64,000 nt of DNA. Source: Turritopsis dohrnii (Eukaryota; Cnidaria; Hydrozoa; Anthoathecata; Oceaniidae). The stretch covers positions 62,001 through 126,000 of the forward strand of contig BQMF02000493.1 in the NCBI GenBank assembly GCA_027922465.2. Reading direction: 5' to 3'. Below are positions 1 to 11,570 of this stretch, piece by piece (the stretch's first letter is position 1; every line of letters begins with the position of its first letter). The translations under genes were made by a program, and so were the position numbers. The notes under the pieces were generated by a model. The model searched no databases, was not told where the DNA came from, and worked only from the letters and a program-made list of their open reading frames with translations.

Positions 1-477
1 CATAGAAAATCATTGTGATATATCTATGGTTTAACTTCCACACTTTTACATTATGTTTTCATGATTTTTGTCGATTATTTCAAACAAGATGGCTGATGGT
101 CCTGACATATGCTTTTCTGAACAAAATGGGTTATGTGGTTACGCTTTCTTCAAAGTTTGAAGGAGATTAAGACACAAATGTGTTATTTTATCAATTGTGT
201 ATAAAAGATTTTATTTATTGAAACTGAACTGATATTCTTTTACCCCCGGGCATTCATTTGTTCTGGTTGCTTACTACGATACTCTCAAAATTTAAAAATT
301 CCGTACACAAAAAACCGTTATCGAACTGAAATAGTTAACTGTATTTAAGAAAGAGGACACGGACATAGTGACTTTCCGGTTTTGAAATTAGCGCCCTTCT
401 TGAAAAAGCTTCTACCACAACTTACAAAAGCGCAAAATGAAGCTCGAACAATATTATTAATGCTCTTCCCTAGTAGA

Positions 478-690
478 ACTTCCAATTAGCGGACACTCTA
501 AAAGGCGGACACCTCTGATTAGCGGACAAAATATTTTTCCCCGGCCATTTTCTAGTCAAATCCTTATAAAAAAGTCTCCAAAAGGCGGACACTCAATTAG
601 CGGACACCTCCATTTAGCGGACAAAATATTTTGCACGGAATGGTCAAAAACCTATTTTTTTTCCCTCAAATTAGCGGACATCGAGGGTAA
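478..690. repeat. MITE-like patch of repeated ATTAGCGGACA motifs
   Basis: The motif ATTAGCGGACA or a close variant (including AAGGCGGACAC) recurs about seven times in 200 bases, interspersed with a repeated AAAATATTTT block. This looks like the end of a nonautonomous DNA transposon with subterminal repeats. Exact termini and target duplication are not clear. Confidence 0.5.
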
Positions 691-1244
691 AACTGGTTTC
701 AGACAAGAAAATACAAGTAATGAGTGTTTTTAAACCATCTATTTCAAACATTTTTTTGTTTTGTTTTGAATTCGTACCGAAAATTACACCACACGATGCC
801 CTGATTTTCATTGACAAGTTGATTAATTTAAAAGAACTTAATGATAATGAAAGGTCTACTCTATCTTCGCTAAAAGACAGACTTGAGGTTGTCAGAATTA
901 ACAACAAAAACAAAAAACAATCAAGTATTTTTTAAACAATGAAAGTAACGATTTCAGCTCATAACGCTTTCTTTTTCTTTTCTGATGTTGATTTTGTTAA
1001 TTTTAGTATTTTTTGACTTTTCTTGTATTTTTTACTTTTCTCAATAATTACTTCTGAGATGTAAAACTTTACTTGTATCAAAAGAAACATCATTACTTTG
1101 CAAGTTTTTTTCGAATATGTTCACGTGAAGTTTCTAATGACTTTGTGGGGACATATTCAAGAACAACTCTACTAAGTTATATAAACGTCCCTACAGATAC
1201 GTAGTGAATATAGTTTCGTGTAAACAAAACATGATTTTCCGGAA

Positions 1245-1465
1245 TGTGGCTAATGCCCGCGCGCGGACGTAGAATTTTCCGAGCGGCCAAACAGCTGCAA
1301 ATGGAAATCAAAAGACACGATTGGCCGAAAATATCAGCGGGCGTCGGCGTGCTTAAAAAAGTGAAAATTTTTTGTTCGCTGAGCGGACACATCTACGCTT
1401 ATGAATTAGCCAATGCGCATGCGTTCTACGTCACTCGGCGTGGATTATCTACGTCCGCGCAGATA
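1245..1465. repeat. GC-rich element with GCGCGGACGTAGA inverted ends
   Basis: GCGCGGACGTAGA at 1259-1273 is matched in inverted orientation by TCTACGTCCGCGC at 1448-1460, enclosing a GC-rich island of about 200 bases in AT-rich surroundings. It also contains a GCGCATGCG palindrome near 1416. It is probably a short inverted-repeat element; a CpG-rich regulatory island is the alternative. Confidence 0.45.
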
Positions 1466-2342
1466 TTTTGCTGAATGGAAATCGGCCTTTATATAGTACA
1501 ATAAAATATGCTGCAACTCAGAACAGGGACACATTAAATAAACCCTAATTTTGTAATGAATCTTCTGCAGAGGGCCATGTTACCTCTAGTATGTAGTTAC
1601 TTGTACGATGGTAGAAATCATTTGAAAAGTTAAATTCATCCAGAATGGAAGAATTGGAAATAATAATATTTCTTTCTACCGAAACAGACATTTTTCGCTT
1701 GAATGGCACAAAAGTCAGATTTTTAAAGTTTGATTGAAAGGCAAGAGACCCTGGGTTCGAGGTTGTGTTTTTATCAGAAATGTATTGTGATGCCGAGTCC
1801 GTTGGATGAACTTCATGAATCACAAAGTTCTTAGACAATATGTTTTACTGTGATTACGAGAAGAGAGCGTGTGAGTATGGTTTACCGGAACATAAATGGC
1901 GTATGTTATATAAAATATAAACGATGGAAGTATTTTATAAAAATGAATAAAATGTTTCATAAACAACTATTAACAAATGATACAAAAAGTGAATACTTCC
2001 GAAAGTAACCATTTAGATAAATAATAAATCATCAGTAATTCACAATGTCGGTTATTCTCTCTCTCAATACCGGTGACACCCTCCATCAACCCCCTACTAC
2101 ATTCGAGTAACTTTACGTGATACATCTGAATTGAACAAAGACGATGGAGAGCAAACTGAAAAGTTACCATGGAAAAATTATTCAAATAAAATAATGTAAT
2201 TCAAATTTGAAGAATTTGGGAAAAAGTAAACGATTGAAGAACATGAAGAGGATTGAAAAAGCAACGAGTTCTAACACGCACAGAAACAAACATAGATACA
2301 GCAACTAAAAGAAAGATATGAAGAACATAGTATCAATCCGAA

Positions 2343-4401
2343 ATGTGCAAAGTTGATTGGTTTTTTAGTTCTTTTATACTCTGTTGGGTTGTTCAGGTAA
2401 GCCATTTAGAAAAAAAAAAAATTCTGAGAATTTTTATGAGAGACTCTTTATATATATGCGAATTTAGAAGACGCACTCATATATAGTCTACTTTTTTCAG
2501 GGGAATCACTTTTCACGATTCATGGGCTTGGAACGAAGCAATAGAACCTTTTGTTTTGAACACACTGTGTTAATACGTTAATCAGTACTAGCCTCGTTTC
2601 AATGTATTCTATTGTCTTGCTGATTTAATTTCTTTACAAGATAGTAATACAACTCTCCCAAGTTTATGTTTATGTGTCGCATTTATTTCAGCGTGCTTGT
2701 TCACACTGACCTCGTTTTGACGTGTTATATTGCTCTACGGCAATTTTTACTGTGATTCGAACACAATGCAATGTTTACATGGAGATTCTAGAAAGCTCTA
2801 CACGCATCATATCTCTATGTCGCTAAGGGATGATCAGATGCAGTGAAGATCTCACAATAAGAGGCTGTAGTTATTGGCTTGGTCACGCCACGATATTTAA
2901 ACAGAAATTTTATGTAACTTATACTTAAGTAACATATTACTTCTAAAACATCACGACGCTACCATTTCCCAATGCGCTAAAATTTTGATGTAACTTCCTC
3001 CACGATGTTTTGCTCTAGTGAAAAAAAACTATTCTCAATATCTCGTACTGAAGCAACCTCAAACCCAGGCGCTTACTTTGGTGCAGAGAGGAGGAATCAG
3101 CAATACTGATGAATAATTTCTTCCTTTTTCAATCATCTGCTTAAAACATTACGACGCTGCCATTTCCCAAGGCGCTAAAATGAAAAAAAAAATGGTAATT
3201 GCAAGTACACGATAAAGATCTTGGGAATATCTAATCACAGCCTCGTTCTCAGAACTTCTTGTTGCCTCGATATCCTTTGCCACCATCATCTAGAATACTG
3301 TAAGGGCAAGAATCTCTGTGCACGAGATTGTTATTTGTTAACATAAAACTGTTTACACGATTTGTATTTTTACACGAATCGATCATATCCATTTTTATTT
3401 TTTGTTTTTAGAAAAATGACGCCGGTCAGTGTACAGCTCCTGAAAGCACGACAGGGATAAAAATAGATTCCGACACTTACACGTATGTATTCCCATCAAT
3501 TTTTATTGTTCTCCTGGTTTATTGGTAGTTTATTGTCTTTGATCATAAGAAAAGTTTTAAGTTATTGGTGTCTACGAGTGTAGACTGGTTGCGGGGACGT
3601 GATGTAATGTGAACTTTCTGCAGTCTTTGCATGAACATCATTGGTGGCCGTTCTATCAGAACTGAGGCTACCCTGGGTAGCCCATAGAGATACGTATTTC
3701 TATGGGTAGCCTTGGTTAATAAATAAGTAGATGGATGAAGAGGGAAATCCAAATATTGTTGTTTTTAGATGTCCAAAGCATCAAGACTGCTGCGATAGCG
3801 GATGTTGTGATCAGTTATATTATCTTTGGTATTTATGGTAGGTATAATAGTTAAACAAGGGTTGTATGGAGAAGCTGGGTGATGAAGGACTGAAATAAAC
3901 ATACTGTACAGCTTGGCCGAGTATACAAAAAAATTCTATTCCAGTACTTTTCTCAACATTTTTCATTATGAAGTACACATAGAATGAGTATGGTCGCTCA
4001 TTTGAATCCTGTGTGTATATTATAGGGTTTTGGTGATCTTAGCACTTGTATGTTGCTGCGTGGCTGGTTATGTGGTCAAACGCAAAAAGATGCTGAAAAA
4101 ACGTCGAGTTATAAGCTGCAGTCAAAGCTTCTCGGAAGAGCGTGCCAGAAGCAGGCAAAGAACACCAGCACACATTTTTGTTACCCAGAACTCTGTTTGT
4201 CGGCATTCATCAACGGGCATAGGAGGCTTCACACACGACTCTTTCATTACGCCCGTTGAATACTTCTCTTCAACCGATTTCAATAGACATACTGCGCCCG
4301 CATACACACCCACACCATCTCACGGAGATTCAAGTCAATTGCAAGGACAACAAAGAAATGAAGCCCCTCCATCATACAGTTCAATATGGAGTAACAATTG
4401 A
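2343..4401 (+). CDS. WBP1/VOPP1-family single-pass membrane protein (4 exons)
   Basis: I join exons 2343-2396, 3412-3482, 3769-3837 and 4026-4401; the frame is continuous and all introns are GT-AG. Exon 1 encodes a signal peptide (M-C-K-V-D then a hydrophobic run ending V-V-Q). Exon 3 carries the family's cysteine motif, CPKHQDCCDSGCC, followed by YYLWYLW leading straight into a hydrophobic membrane segment (VLVILALVCCCVAGYVV) and a basic stop-transfer KRKK. The cytosolic tail of about 100 residues ends with a PPSY motif near the C terminus, which fits the PPxY ligands for WW domains known in WBP1 and VOPP1. VOPP1 has been linked to endolysosomal membranes in vertebrates; the role here is inferred only from family. 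The length (about 189 residues) is in the usual range. A likely polyadenylation signal AATAAA lies at 4687-4692. Exon 1 is the least certain part, as it rests on the signal peptide and splice phase. Confidence 0.8.
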
Positions 4402-4686
4402 TATTTACAAAACGGATTGAAAAAACATTCTTAAAGTATTTTTAGACTCCTGAGTAGACGACAAAAGGCGTTTCAATTGATAGTGACGTCTTGGCTTATG
4501 TTATTTGACGGAATATTCTTGGGGACTGGGGATGAAGTTGTAAGGAGGATTGAGTAGAATGAAGAAAGAAGAAAATTCTTGATTTAATCTTCAAAATACT
4601 GACACACGTTTTTCTCGATCGTTTAAAAACTCATCTATTAAAACATGAATAACGTGATTGGTTATCATGGAAGTATTGGTTCCATA

Positions 4687-4692
4687 AATAAA
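4687..4692 (+). promoter_or_regulatory. AATAAA polyadenylation signal
   Basis: Canonical hexamer about 285 bases after the stop codon of the WBP1/VOPP1-like gene, in AT-rich sequence. It is the first AATAAA downstream that I noticed. Confidence 0.4.
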
Positions 4693-4737
4693 GTAAATAA
4701 GGTATAATAAAATAGAAAAACAACAAAATGTATGGAG

Positions 4738-5000
4738 TAAGTAAGTAAGTAACCGGGAGTTTTTAGTCCTTGGGTACCCACCCGTAATGGTTGGTTCTTC
4801 CGCCCGCCGACTTACCGCCAGAGATACGTATAGTAATGCTCTAACTTGCCCATAGCCAGTGTGCAGTCAGTCGATGGCTCCTAATAGACTAATACGATGC
4901 TTTTAGAGCGCATCGGAGTAGAGCGTCGAGATACGACATGACTGGATTCGAACACGGTTCGCAGCGATCGCTCTCAAAGGCACTAATCACTACAATCGCT
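4738..5000 (-). mobile_element. tRNA-derived SINE (family 1), copy 1
   Basis: Read on the minus strand, the right end has a Pol III promoter of tRNA type: an A-box-like TAGTGATTAGTGCC and a B-box-like GTTCGAATCC. The body runs leftwards and ends in a short TTAC tandem tail (GTAAGTAAGTAAG on +). A second copy sharing the body lies at 50652-50830. It is not a functional tRNA: there is no cloverleaf 3' half. Confidence 0.7.
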
Positions 5001-5598
5001 GCATGGAGATGCATTTGATAACTATTAGCAGGGTGTTTAATCGTGAACAAGAGACGCCATGAGAAATTTCTTTGTTTAATCTGCTATTATGTGCGGGTGT
5101 AAAATCTTAAAATGAATTGACCTCGTCGGAATTAAGTTACGGCAGTCTTTGCTTCTTTTTCTAGCAATATAATAACGAAGTAGCTATACTTCGTTTATGA
5201 AAACGAAACAATACTCAAGAAGGGGAAAATATTTCAAGTAGTGTTTTTGCCTTTCTTACTACAGTGATTAAAAGATTAGAAGTGAGGCTCTGAAGTAATT
5301 TCCGAAAATATCTGTGGAACTTTTCATAAATTCACCTAAGAATAATGGTTTTGATAAATTTCTTGCGCTCAACTATTTTACAGAAGTGGGGTATGAAAAA
5401 GAAAGTAACACATGCCTCATTTTCATGTAAACAGAACACTTGAACTTTCTCTTAATGTAAATTAAAATAATACTAACCTGAGTACGTTCATTACAATTTA
5501 TATATTTTCGGCAAGGGCATTTCACAGACTAAAGCACAGACTAAATTGCCATTTCGACCAGAATAGTAGTAGTGCAAGGGTGTTTTAATGGCCTTTAA
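5000..5598. other. Noncoding spacer with a repeat-B remnant at its right end
   Basis: I see no gene. Bases 5560-5592 (a TAGTAG run followed by AAGGGTGTTTTAAT) match the repeat found at 48.1 kb and 59.2 kb, and its continuation (CGCTTCCGCTGCTACC) appears at 9645-9662. The Harbinger element therefore seems to have inserted into a copy of that repeat. Confidence 0.5.
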
Positions 5599-5762
5599 GG
5601 CCGGAGCAAACGTGTCAAACTCTTTCATCAAACTGCGTCAAATTAGTTTGATGAGCGTTTTGATGGAAATTCGAATTTTTGATGAAAACAGAAAATTCCA
5701 TTTGAAGTGTCATCAAACTGATTCCATCAAATATATAAAGTCCATTCATTCTGAAAATTAAA

Positions 5763-7338
5763 ATGGCCGAGTTAGCAGCTAAAGTCTGTCTCAATATAAT
5801 TGGCAGTGGAAACAAATTACCTCATAACTTTTGATAGCCACTTCCGATTCCTAAAATTTTTTTTGCATGTTTTAGATAATCAAAAGTAGCGATTTTATGC
5901 GAAACATCAAATCTCCAACCGTATGATACAATAGAAAAAAAGCTTTATTTTTTAAATCGCAAATTTAACCGCTAAAAATCGCGAATTTTTAAACCAAACA
6001 TATACTCAAATATAGTGCTTTTGATTATCTAAAACATGCAAAAAAATTTTAGGAATCGAAAGTGGCTATCAAAAGCTATGAGGTAATTTGTTTCCACTGC
6101 CAATTATATTGAGACAGACTTTAGTATTTTATTACTGTCAGAACTAGTTGATTCTGATGATGAAAAACCTCGCAGAGGTAAAACAAGAAATTGGATGAAA
6201 AGAAGAAGTGAGAAGGGTTATTATGATAACATTATAAAGAATTGCGATTAGAAGATCGATTTGGTTTCAAGGATATGTTTCGAATGGATGTTGTTGATTT
6301 TGCAGGATTTTGAATACGTTTTGGCTCAAATTTCCGATTTGATAACTCCACAGGAAATTATTGGAAGAACCAGTCCCATTCAAGCTGATGAACGGTTAAC
6401 TTTGAAATTAAGATTTTTAGCTACCGGTGAGAGTTTTCAATCTTTGGGCTACCAATTTAGAATTTCGTTGAATGCAGTGTCATACATCGTGAAAGGCTGT
6501 TGCAAAGCCATTGTACATCGAATGGTGCAGCAATTTCTAAAAACTCCATCTTTAAATGCTGAATGGCTCAAGATTTCAAAGAAATTTGAAGAGAAATGGA
6601 ACTACCCGCACGCGTTAGGGGCGATTGACGGGAAACACGTAAGGGTTCAAAAACCAAAAAACGCTGGGTCGTTTTACTACAATTACAAACACACCCATTC
6701 AATTATATTGATGGCTATCGCGGGACCCGACTATGAATGTTTATATGCAGATGTTGGATCTAATGGGAGAGTAAACGATTCGGGAATTTGGAACAAAACC
6801 TCTCTTTTACAAGGTATACAGGATGGTTCTATTAATCTTCCCATGGATGAAGATTTCCCTAATGGTGAAAGCGCCCCATGTCTTCCTAGGAGACGGTGCT
6901 TTTGCGCTGAAAACCTTCATGATGAAACCTTTTCCTCAAAAAGACTTGACCGGCGAAAAACGCATCTATAATTACAGACATAGCAGAGCAAGAAGGATAT
7001 CGGGAAATTTATTCGGAATTTTAGCGAATCGATGGCGGGTATTTTTCACTATAATCAATTTAGAACCAAAGTACGTAGAGAATATTATTTTTTCAGCTCT
7101 CGTATTACATAATTTTTTGATTAAAAGCACAATTTCATCAAATTCCTACCGCCCACCGTTATTTGCTGATACCATTTTAGAATATGGTGAAGTTGCTGAA
7201 GGAGAATGGCGTAAGGCTGATCAAAACAATGCATTTTATCCACTGCAAACACCTCGATTTGGTCATAATTCTTTTCACAATCAGCAAAATCAGTTAGAGA
7301 ATGTTTCATGCATTATTTTGTCAATGGGGTTCAGTTGA
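5763..7338 (+). pseudogene. PIF/Harbinger DDE transposase, broken
   Basis: The coding sequence starts MAELAA at 5763. It is split by a fold-back MITE (5782-6122) and resumes with SILLLSELVDSDDEK. Frameshifts follow near 6300 and near 6850-6880, so the family signature is spread over three frames. Recognisable blocks are GAIDGKHVR with the first catalytic Asp, ADVGSNG with the second Asp, LGDGAFAL, and RARRISGNLFGILANRW. In the last block the family's catalytic Glu (usually ENAFG) is replaced by Gly. A typical Harbinger nuclease has about 350-420 residues, which fits the reconstructed span without the insertion. This gene would have cut and joined the element's ends; it cannot now be active. 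Confidence 0.88.
5782..6122. mobile_element. Fold-back MITE inserted in the Harbinger transposase
   Basis: The ends form an inverted repeat of about 105 bases beginning AAGTCTGTCTCAATATAATT on the left and ending with its complement at 6102-6122, separated by an AT-rich loop with no coding sequence. It is flanked by TA (5780-5781 and about 6122-6123), as for Tc1/mariner-type MITEs. Removing it restores the reading frame MAELAA to SILLLSEL, which proves insertion into coding sequence. Confidence 0.85.
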
Positions 7339-7477
7339 ATGGCAATGGAAATATTGCTAACATTTTTATAATATCAAATGAACAAAAATTAATAAAAATA
7401 TGCGTATGTTATTGATAACAAGAAGCCGCTTGGCTTGAAGACTTCAGGACGTAACACAACGATGCATATTTAGTCTC

Positions 7478-8280
7478 AAAAATACAACGTTGCCGAATTG
7501 CCAAATTATGTTCAAATCTAATAAAATGACTGGCTAATTCAAAATCAGCAACTTCTAATTGTGCGTTGTAGAAATTTTATGAATATTGTAGAACTATCTA
7601 AGTTTGATCCAAAATTTGCCCGAATTACCCATTTCTGGTCAAATCTGACAAAATGACTGACAAATTCGTAATCAGCACCTTTCAAATGTGATCGGCACAA
7701 AATTTTTTGAAATTTGAAGAACTTTCTAAATTTGGTCCAAATTTGACCTAAATTGCCCAATTTTAGTCAAACCTGGCAATATCATTGTCAAATTTGAAAT
7801 CAGCACCTTTCAATTGTGATCCGTGCAAAATTTCATGAAAATTGAAGAACTTTCGAAATTTGGTCCAAATTTGGCCTAAATTGCCCAATTTTAGTCAAAC
7901 CTGGCAATATCATTGTCAACTTCGAAATCAGCACCTTTCAAATGTGATCCGTGCAACTTTTTGTGAAAATTGAAGAATTTTCGAAATTTGGTCCAAATTT
8001 GGCCTAAATTGCCCAATTTTAGTCAAACCTGACAAAATCATTGTCAAATTTGAAATCAGCTCCTTTCAATTGTGATCCGTGCAAAATTTCATTAAAATTG
8101 AAGAACTTTCGAAATTTGGTCCAAATTTGGCCTAAATTGCCCAATTTTAGTCAAACTTGGCAATATCATTGTCAAATTCGAATTCAACACCTTTCAATTG
8201 TGCTCTGTGCAAATTTTCATGAAAATTGGTCAACTGGAAGTCCTAATTTGATCAAATTTGCGAATTCGGCAACGATGTCA
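7478..8280. mobile_element. MITE with internal 128-base tandem repeats
   Basis: Ends are inverted: AACGTTGCCGAATTGCC at about 7478-7495 and GCGAATTCGGCAACGATG at about 8260-8277. Between them about six copies of a roughly 128-base unit run head to tail; the marker CCTAAATTGCCC recurs at 7747, 7875, 8003 and 8131, exactly 128 bases apart. The first and last copies are more diverged. There is no coding content. Confidence 0.75.
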
Positions 8281-8315
8281 TGTAAACGCTGCACGAAAAC
8301 GTTCATAACTTGGAG

Positions 8316-8346
8316 GAGTAGTAGGAGGAGGAGGAGGAGGAGGAGA
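8316..8346 (+). repeat. GGA-rich simple repeat
   Basis: Imperfect AGG/GGA tandem run. It produces an arginine-rich open frame that I do not regard as a gene. Confidence 0.8.
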
Positions 8347-8493
8347 AACCACGGGTATTTTAAATACTTTACTCCACCACGGGTGTCCTAAAGTCAATTA
8401 TTTTTATTATATTTCTGTATACTCAAGATTTGTAAAATTAGTTTACAAGAAATAATAAGAACAGAATAAAAACAACATAAAATAAAAACAATC

Positions 8494-9271
8494 TCATTTG
8501 TTTAACATATACATATATGAATGTCCTCCCTGCATCACTGCAGGTAAAGCTTGAAAGTTAAACTGAGGTCTCTGTTTTTGTTTTTGAGGATCGACAACTG
8601 CTGGGTCCACTGTCATCTCTATTTCAAATAAAATATCGTGGATTCGTTTTTCTGCTATTCTTCTCTCTCTGCTTCCGAAATTTGATAGTTTCTGGTCAAT
8701 GTACTGGGCAAAAGGAGATACTTTTGGGGATTCAACAGCACTTCCCTTCGCTGAAATAGCTTCTGTGCATCGAGACAATAGCTCAAGTTTCTTTTCTGCT
8801 ACCGAAGTTTTTTTTGTTTTAATTGGAGTATCCTCTTTACATCGATTTCTTCATCTTGTTCATCTTTACTCATCCTTTTCAAGGTGTCTCTACTTTTGGA
8901 AGCACCGATAACTGGGGTCAAAAATGTTAGCCTGTCAAAATGTACCCACTTACTGGAATAAAACTCGTCTGTACTCTGTCCACTCTTAGTGTGCCTTTCC
9001 TTTGACAGTTCCTTTCCAAACTGAGTTCTCAAATTGTTAATTTTTGCTTTAACTGAGGCGATATTTGTATCGAGACTTTCTGCGATTTCAGAGTATGCTG
9101 ACTCTTTTAAATCACGTTTGGTGTATGATTTATCAAATATATCCCACAAGCAAGTGTTTCAAATTCCATGTCTCTTCGTCAGTTAAGTTTTGAGATTACC
9201 TTTTTGTTCTCCTTTTGCTTTTTAAAAAAATCACCAGTTTTTATTACTTCTTCTTCGTTTCCTGAATCCAT
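8494..9271 (-). pseudogene. Harbinger-associated MADF/BESS DNA-binding protein, broken
   Basis: Read on the minus strand, an ATG at 9271-9269 begins MDSGNEEEVIKTGDF. A LTDEETWNL segment follows, then in another frame a MADF-like helical domain (LWDIFDKSYTKRDLKESAYSEIA, read in two pieces) containing SVKAKINNLRTQFGKEL. After a second frame change near a poly-T run at 8808-8817 comes a BESS-like C terminus (FAQYIDQKLSNFGSRERR). Harbinger elements normally encode such a Myb/SANT/MADF partner, which brings the transposase to DNA. At least two frame disruptions make this a pseudogene; an intron near 9200 could explain one of them. Confidence 0.7.
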
Positions 9272-10204
9272 CACGTCTGTTTATAATTGTTGTATCGTGC
9301 ACGGTTTTAGGAAAACTCCCCCTGGACAATCCCCCCCGGATGATTACCCCCTAGTAAATTGCGTGCACACATTCGAAAAACACTCCACCTTTGCTTTTTT
9401 GCACTCAACACGGTGATAAATTAACGTTATCTGATGAAATTTTGTCTCAAACGTGTCAAACAGCAAATTTTAGTTTGATGGAGGCAATTTTGTCTGATGA
9501 AAAGTTTGTTCCCGAACAAACTTCATCAAACTGCATCAAACTGGATTTTTTTCTTCTTTTTACTTTTTTTCAAAAAAATGTTTCCTCTCAAACGTATCAA
9601 ACAGTTTGTCAAACTTGCTAGTTTGATGGAGTTTGATGAACTCGCTTCCGCTGCTACCACAATAAGATATGTCGCATTTGAATAGTATTGAAGAAGATAT
9701 CACTTTATGGGATATGCGTTTATACAAGAGATGACTTAAGACGATGTTTCACTACGACAGAAAATTGTGTTTGATGTGGCCCCATATTCATGTACAGAAT
9801 AGCCATGCAAGCATGCGTAGTAACTAATAAATCCTTTTCAATGACTTATGAAAGTTTTCCTACACTAAAACAACAGTGCTGTAAATACTTATAAACAGGT
9901 CTCGGTAGATTGGAGTAGCTACATTTTCAAGAAATAAGAAAATGCTTTGTGAGATATCTCTGAACACACTCTGTACGTAAACTACGCAATAACATTCCTG
10001 GATTTGTTTACTTTACATATTTATTTGTTTTGACTACCACTTCGTCAGGAAATACCTTTCACATTACATCCATGTCACGCAAAACAAGTCTTAGACAAGC
10101 CTTTAAATATTTCAAAATTCATTTATCCAACACGTATCCAGCACGTTTCATGAAAACAGATATCATTTGAGTAAATTCATGTGACCATTTTAGTCTGCTA
10201 TACT

Positions 10205-10335
10205 TTTCACAAGTTTAACAAAAATGTTTGGAAGAACGAGACATGACGTAATTTTATGCTCACTGACCCAAGCAAATTTAGCAAGGATTTCACCATGAAG
10301 TTTTGATGAACTCAATTTGTCGTACGAACTGTATG
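10205..10335 (+). repeat. Direct duplication, copy 1
   Basis: The block running from AAAAATGTTTGGAAGAACGA to CGAACTGTATGC is repeated with few changes at 11125-11255, about 915 bases downstream. Confidence 0.8.
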
Positions 10336-10569
10336 CTTTTTATGGAAGTAAATTTTGACGTTTTGATCGAAACATCACATGATAACCAACCTTGGACCCA
10401 GGGATTTTTTACCTTCATGATGTAGAGATAAAGCAAAAGATATTTTATTGTTTTCATTGGCTCCAGAAAATTCCCGTAGTTGAACAAACCGAAAGTTCCG
10501 TTTACTTGCTTGACATTTGATTGAACAAAACAACAGTTGAAAACATTGAAAGAAAAATTGGTTAACTAA

Positions 10570-10690
10570 CCCAGTGAGCAAATTCGCTGAAAAACCACTG
10601 CAAAGGAGTGCATTTCTATAGCAATATACACACTATTTCTATAAAAATGCTCTTCGTCGCAGTTACTTTTTGTTGATTTTGCCCTCTGGG
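10570..10690 (+). mobile_element. CCCAGTGGGCAAA MITE, copy 1
   Basis: About 120 bases with inverted ends (CCCAGTGAGCAAA and TTTTGCCCTCTGGG) and an internal imperfect palindrome (CACTGCAAAGGAGTGCATTT against AAAATGCTCTTCGTCGCAGT). It has four relatives in this window. Confidence 0.8.
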
Positions 10691-11124
10691 AAGCTAAAAA
10701 CATCCAATTAAGAAAGGTTAACAGATTCTATGATATTTTCTCGATCTTCGAAAATCTACAGGACAGAGTGATCAAGTTTCGTCATTTTGAGCAGTGATGG
10801 ATGGTAATGAAGGGATTGCTACCTTCCATAACGACTGCTATGTGTTGAGCGAGGCTTGCCACATCTTGATTTTCTAAACCAATCAAATCGTTCCCGCAAT
10901 ATTATTATCTCATTATCACAACTATCACAATGCATTGCTGTATAATCACTTACTTCAAACATTGTTCTATATAGCTGATGGGCATGTCGGTTCTTATCGC
11001 AAAACCCTTTACTATTCCATTTCTAAAAGTGTTTTTCCGTTTGTTTTTCTCATCTTCACTGTGGTAATTAATAACCGTACCCAGAGTAGTTTCATGGGAC
11101 AATTTGAGTTCATCAAACTTTTTG

Positions 11125-11255
11125 CAGGAAAGTCTTACAAAAATGTTTGAAAGAACGAGGCATGACGTAACTTTATGCTCACTGACCCAAGCAAATTTAA
11201 CAAGGTTTTCACCATGAAGTTTTAATGAACTCAATTTGTCACATGAACTGTATGC
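11125..11255 (+). repeat. Direct duplication, copy 2
   Basis: Near-identical to 10205-10335, with scattered substitutions. Between the two copies lies one member of the CCCAGTGGGCAAA MITE family; a second, inverted member lies just after copy 2. Confidence 0.8.
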
Positions 11256-11455
11256 CAGTAGTATTTATTAAAGAGAGAGTAACATTCCGGTCACAGCAAA
11301 CATAGTTTTTAATAAAAAAAAATTTATAAGTACAAATAATTAAAAAGTATAATAGAGGTTAAAAACAGGAATAAATAGGTATGAATATAGGTATAAAAAT
11401 GCAAGAAATTAACTTAGAATATCACTGCACAATGTGAAAAAAGGGCATGTAAAGA

Positions 11456-11570
11456 TAGTGAGCAAAATCGTCAAATAATCACTGCGACGAAGTGCATTTT
11501 TACTAAAATAGTGTGTATAGTTTCTATAGAAATACACTCCTTCCCTGTGAATTTCAACTGACTGGATACT
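11456..11570 (-). mobile_element. CCCAGTGGGCAAA MITE, inverted diverged copy
   Basis: It matches the family in reverse orientation: GAGCAAAATCGTC, CACTGCGACGAAGTGCATTT, TAGTGTGTATAG, TTTCTATAGAAATACACTCC. The distal end is eroded. Confidence 0.7.

Larger units (their letters stand above)
1..2342. other. Noncoding region upstream of the WBP1/VOPP1-like gene
   Basis: No convincing coding sequence is visible; the short open frames lack recognisable domains and have no plausible splice partners. The region holds two repeat-like patches, listed separately (about 480-690 and 1245-1465), and otherwise AT-rich sequence. The promoter of the gene starting at 2343 should lie at the right end, but I see no clear TATA box there. 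Confidence 0.6.
5599..9641 (+). mobile_element. Decayed PIF/Harbinger DNA transposon
   Basis: The element carries the two genes typical of the PIF/Harbinger superfamily: a DDE transposase on + (about 5763-7338) and a MADF/Myb-like DNA-binding partner on - (about 9271-8494). Both ends are rich in repeated CATCAAACT / AGTTTGATG motifs in opposite orientation (5610-5730 and 9450-9635), which look like subterminal repeats. Termini are approximate. Both genes have frameshifts, and two further MITEs (5782-6122 and 7478-8280) have inserted, so the copy is dead. Confidence 0.8.

Noticed and set aside
720..935. 71-codon open frame on +
   Set aside because: No domain, no homologue that I recognise, and next to a MITE-like repeat.
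1244..1474. Small open frames on both strands in the GC-rich patch
   Set aside because: They come from an inverted-repeat element with few stops because of its GC content.
8041..8391. 116-codon open frame with an Arg run
   Set aside because: It is made by the 128-base tandem repeats and the GGA microsatellite.
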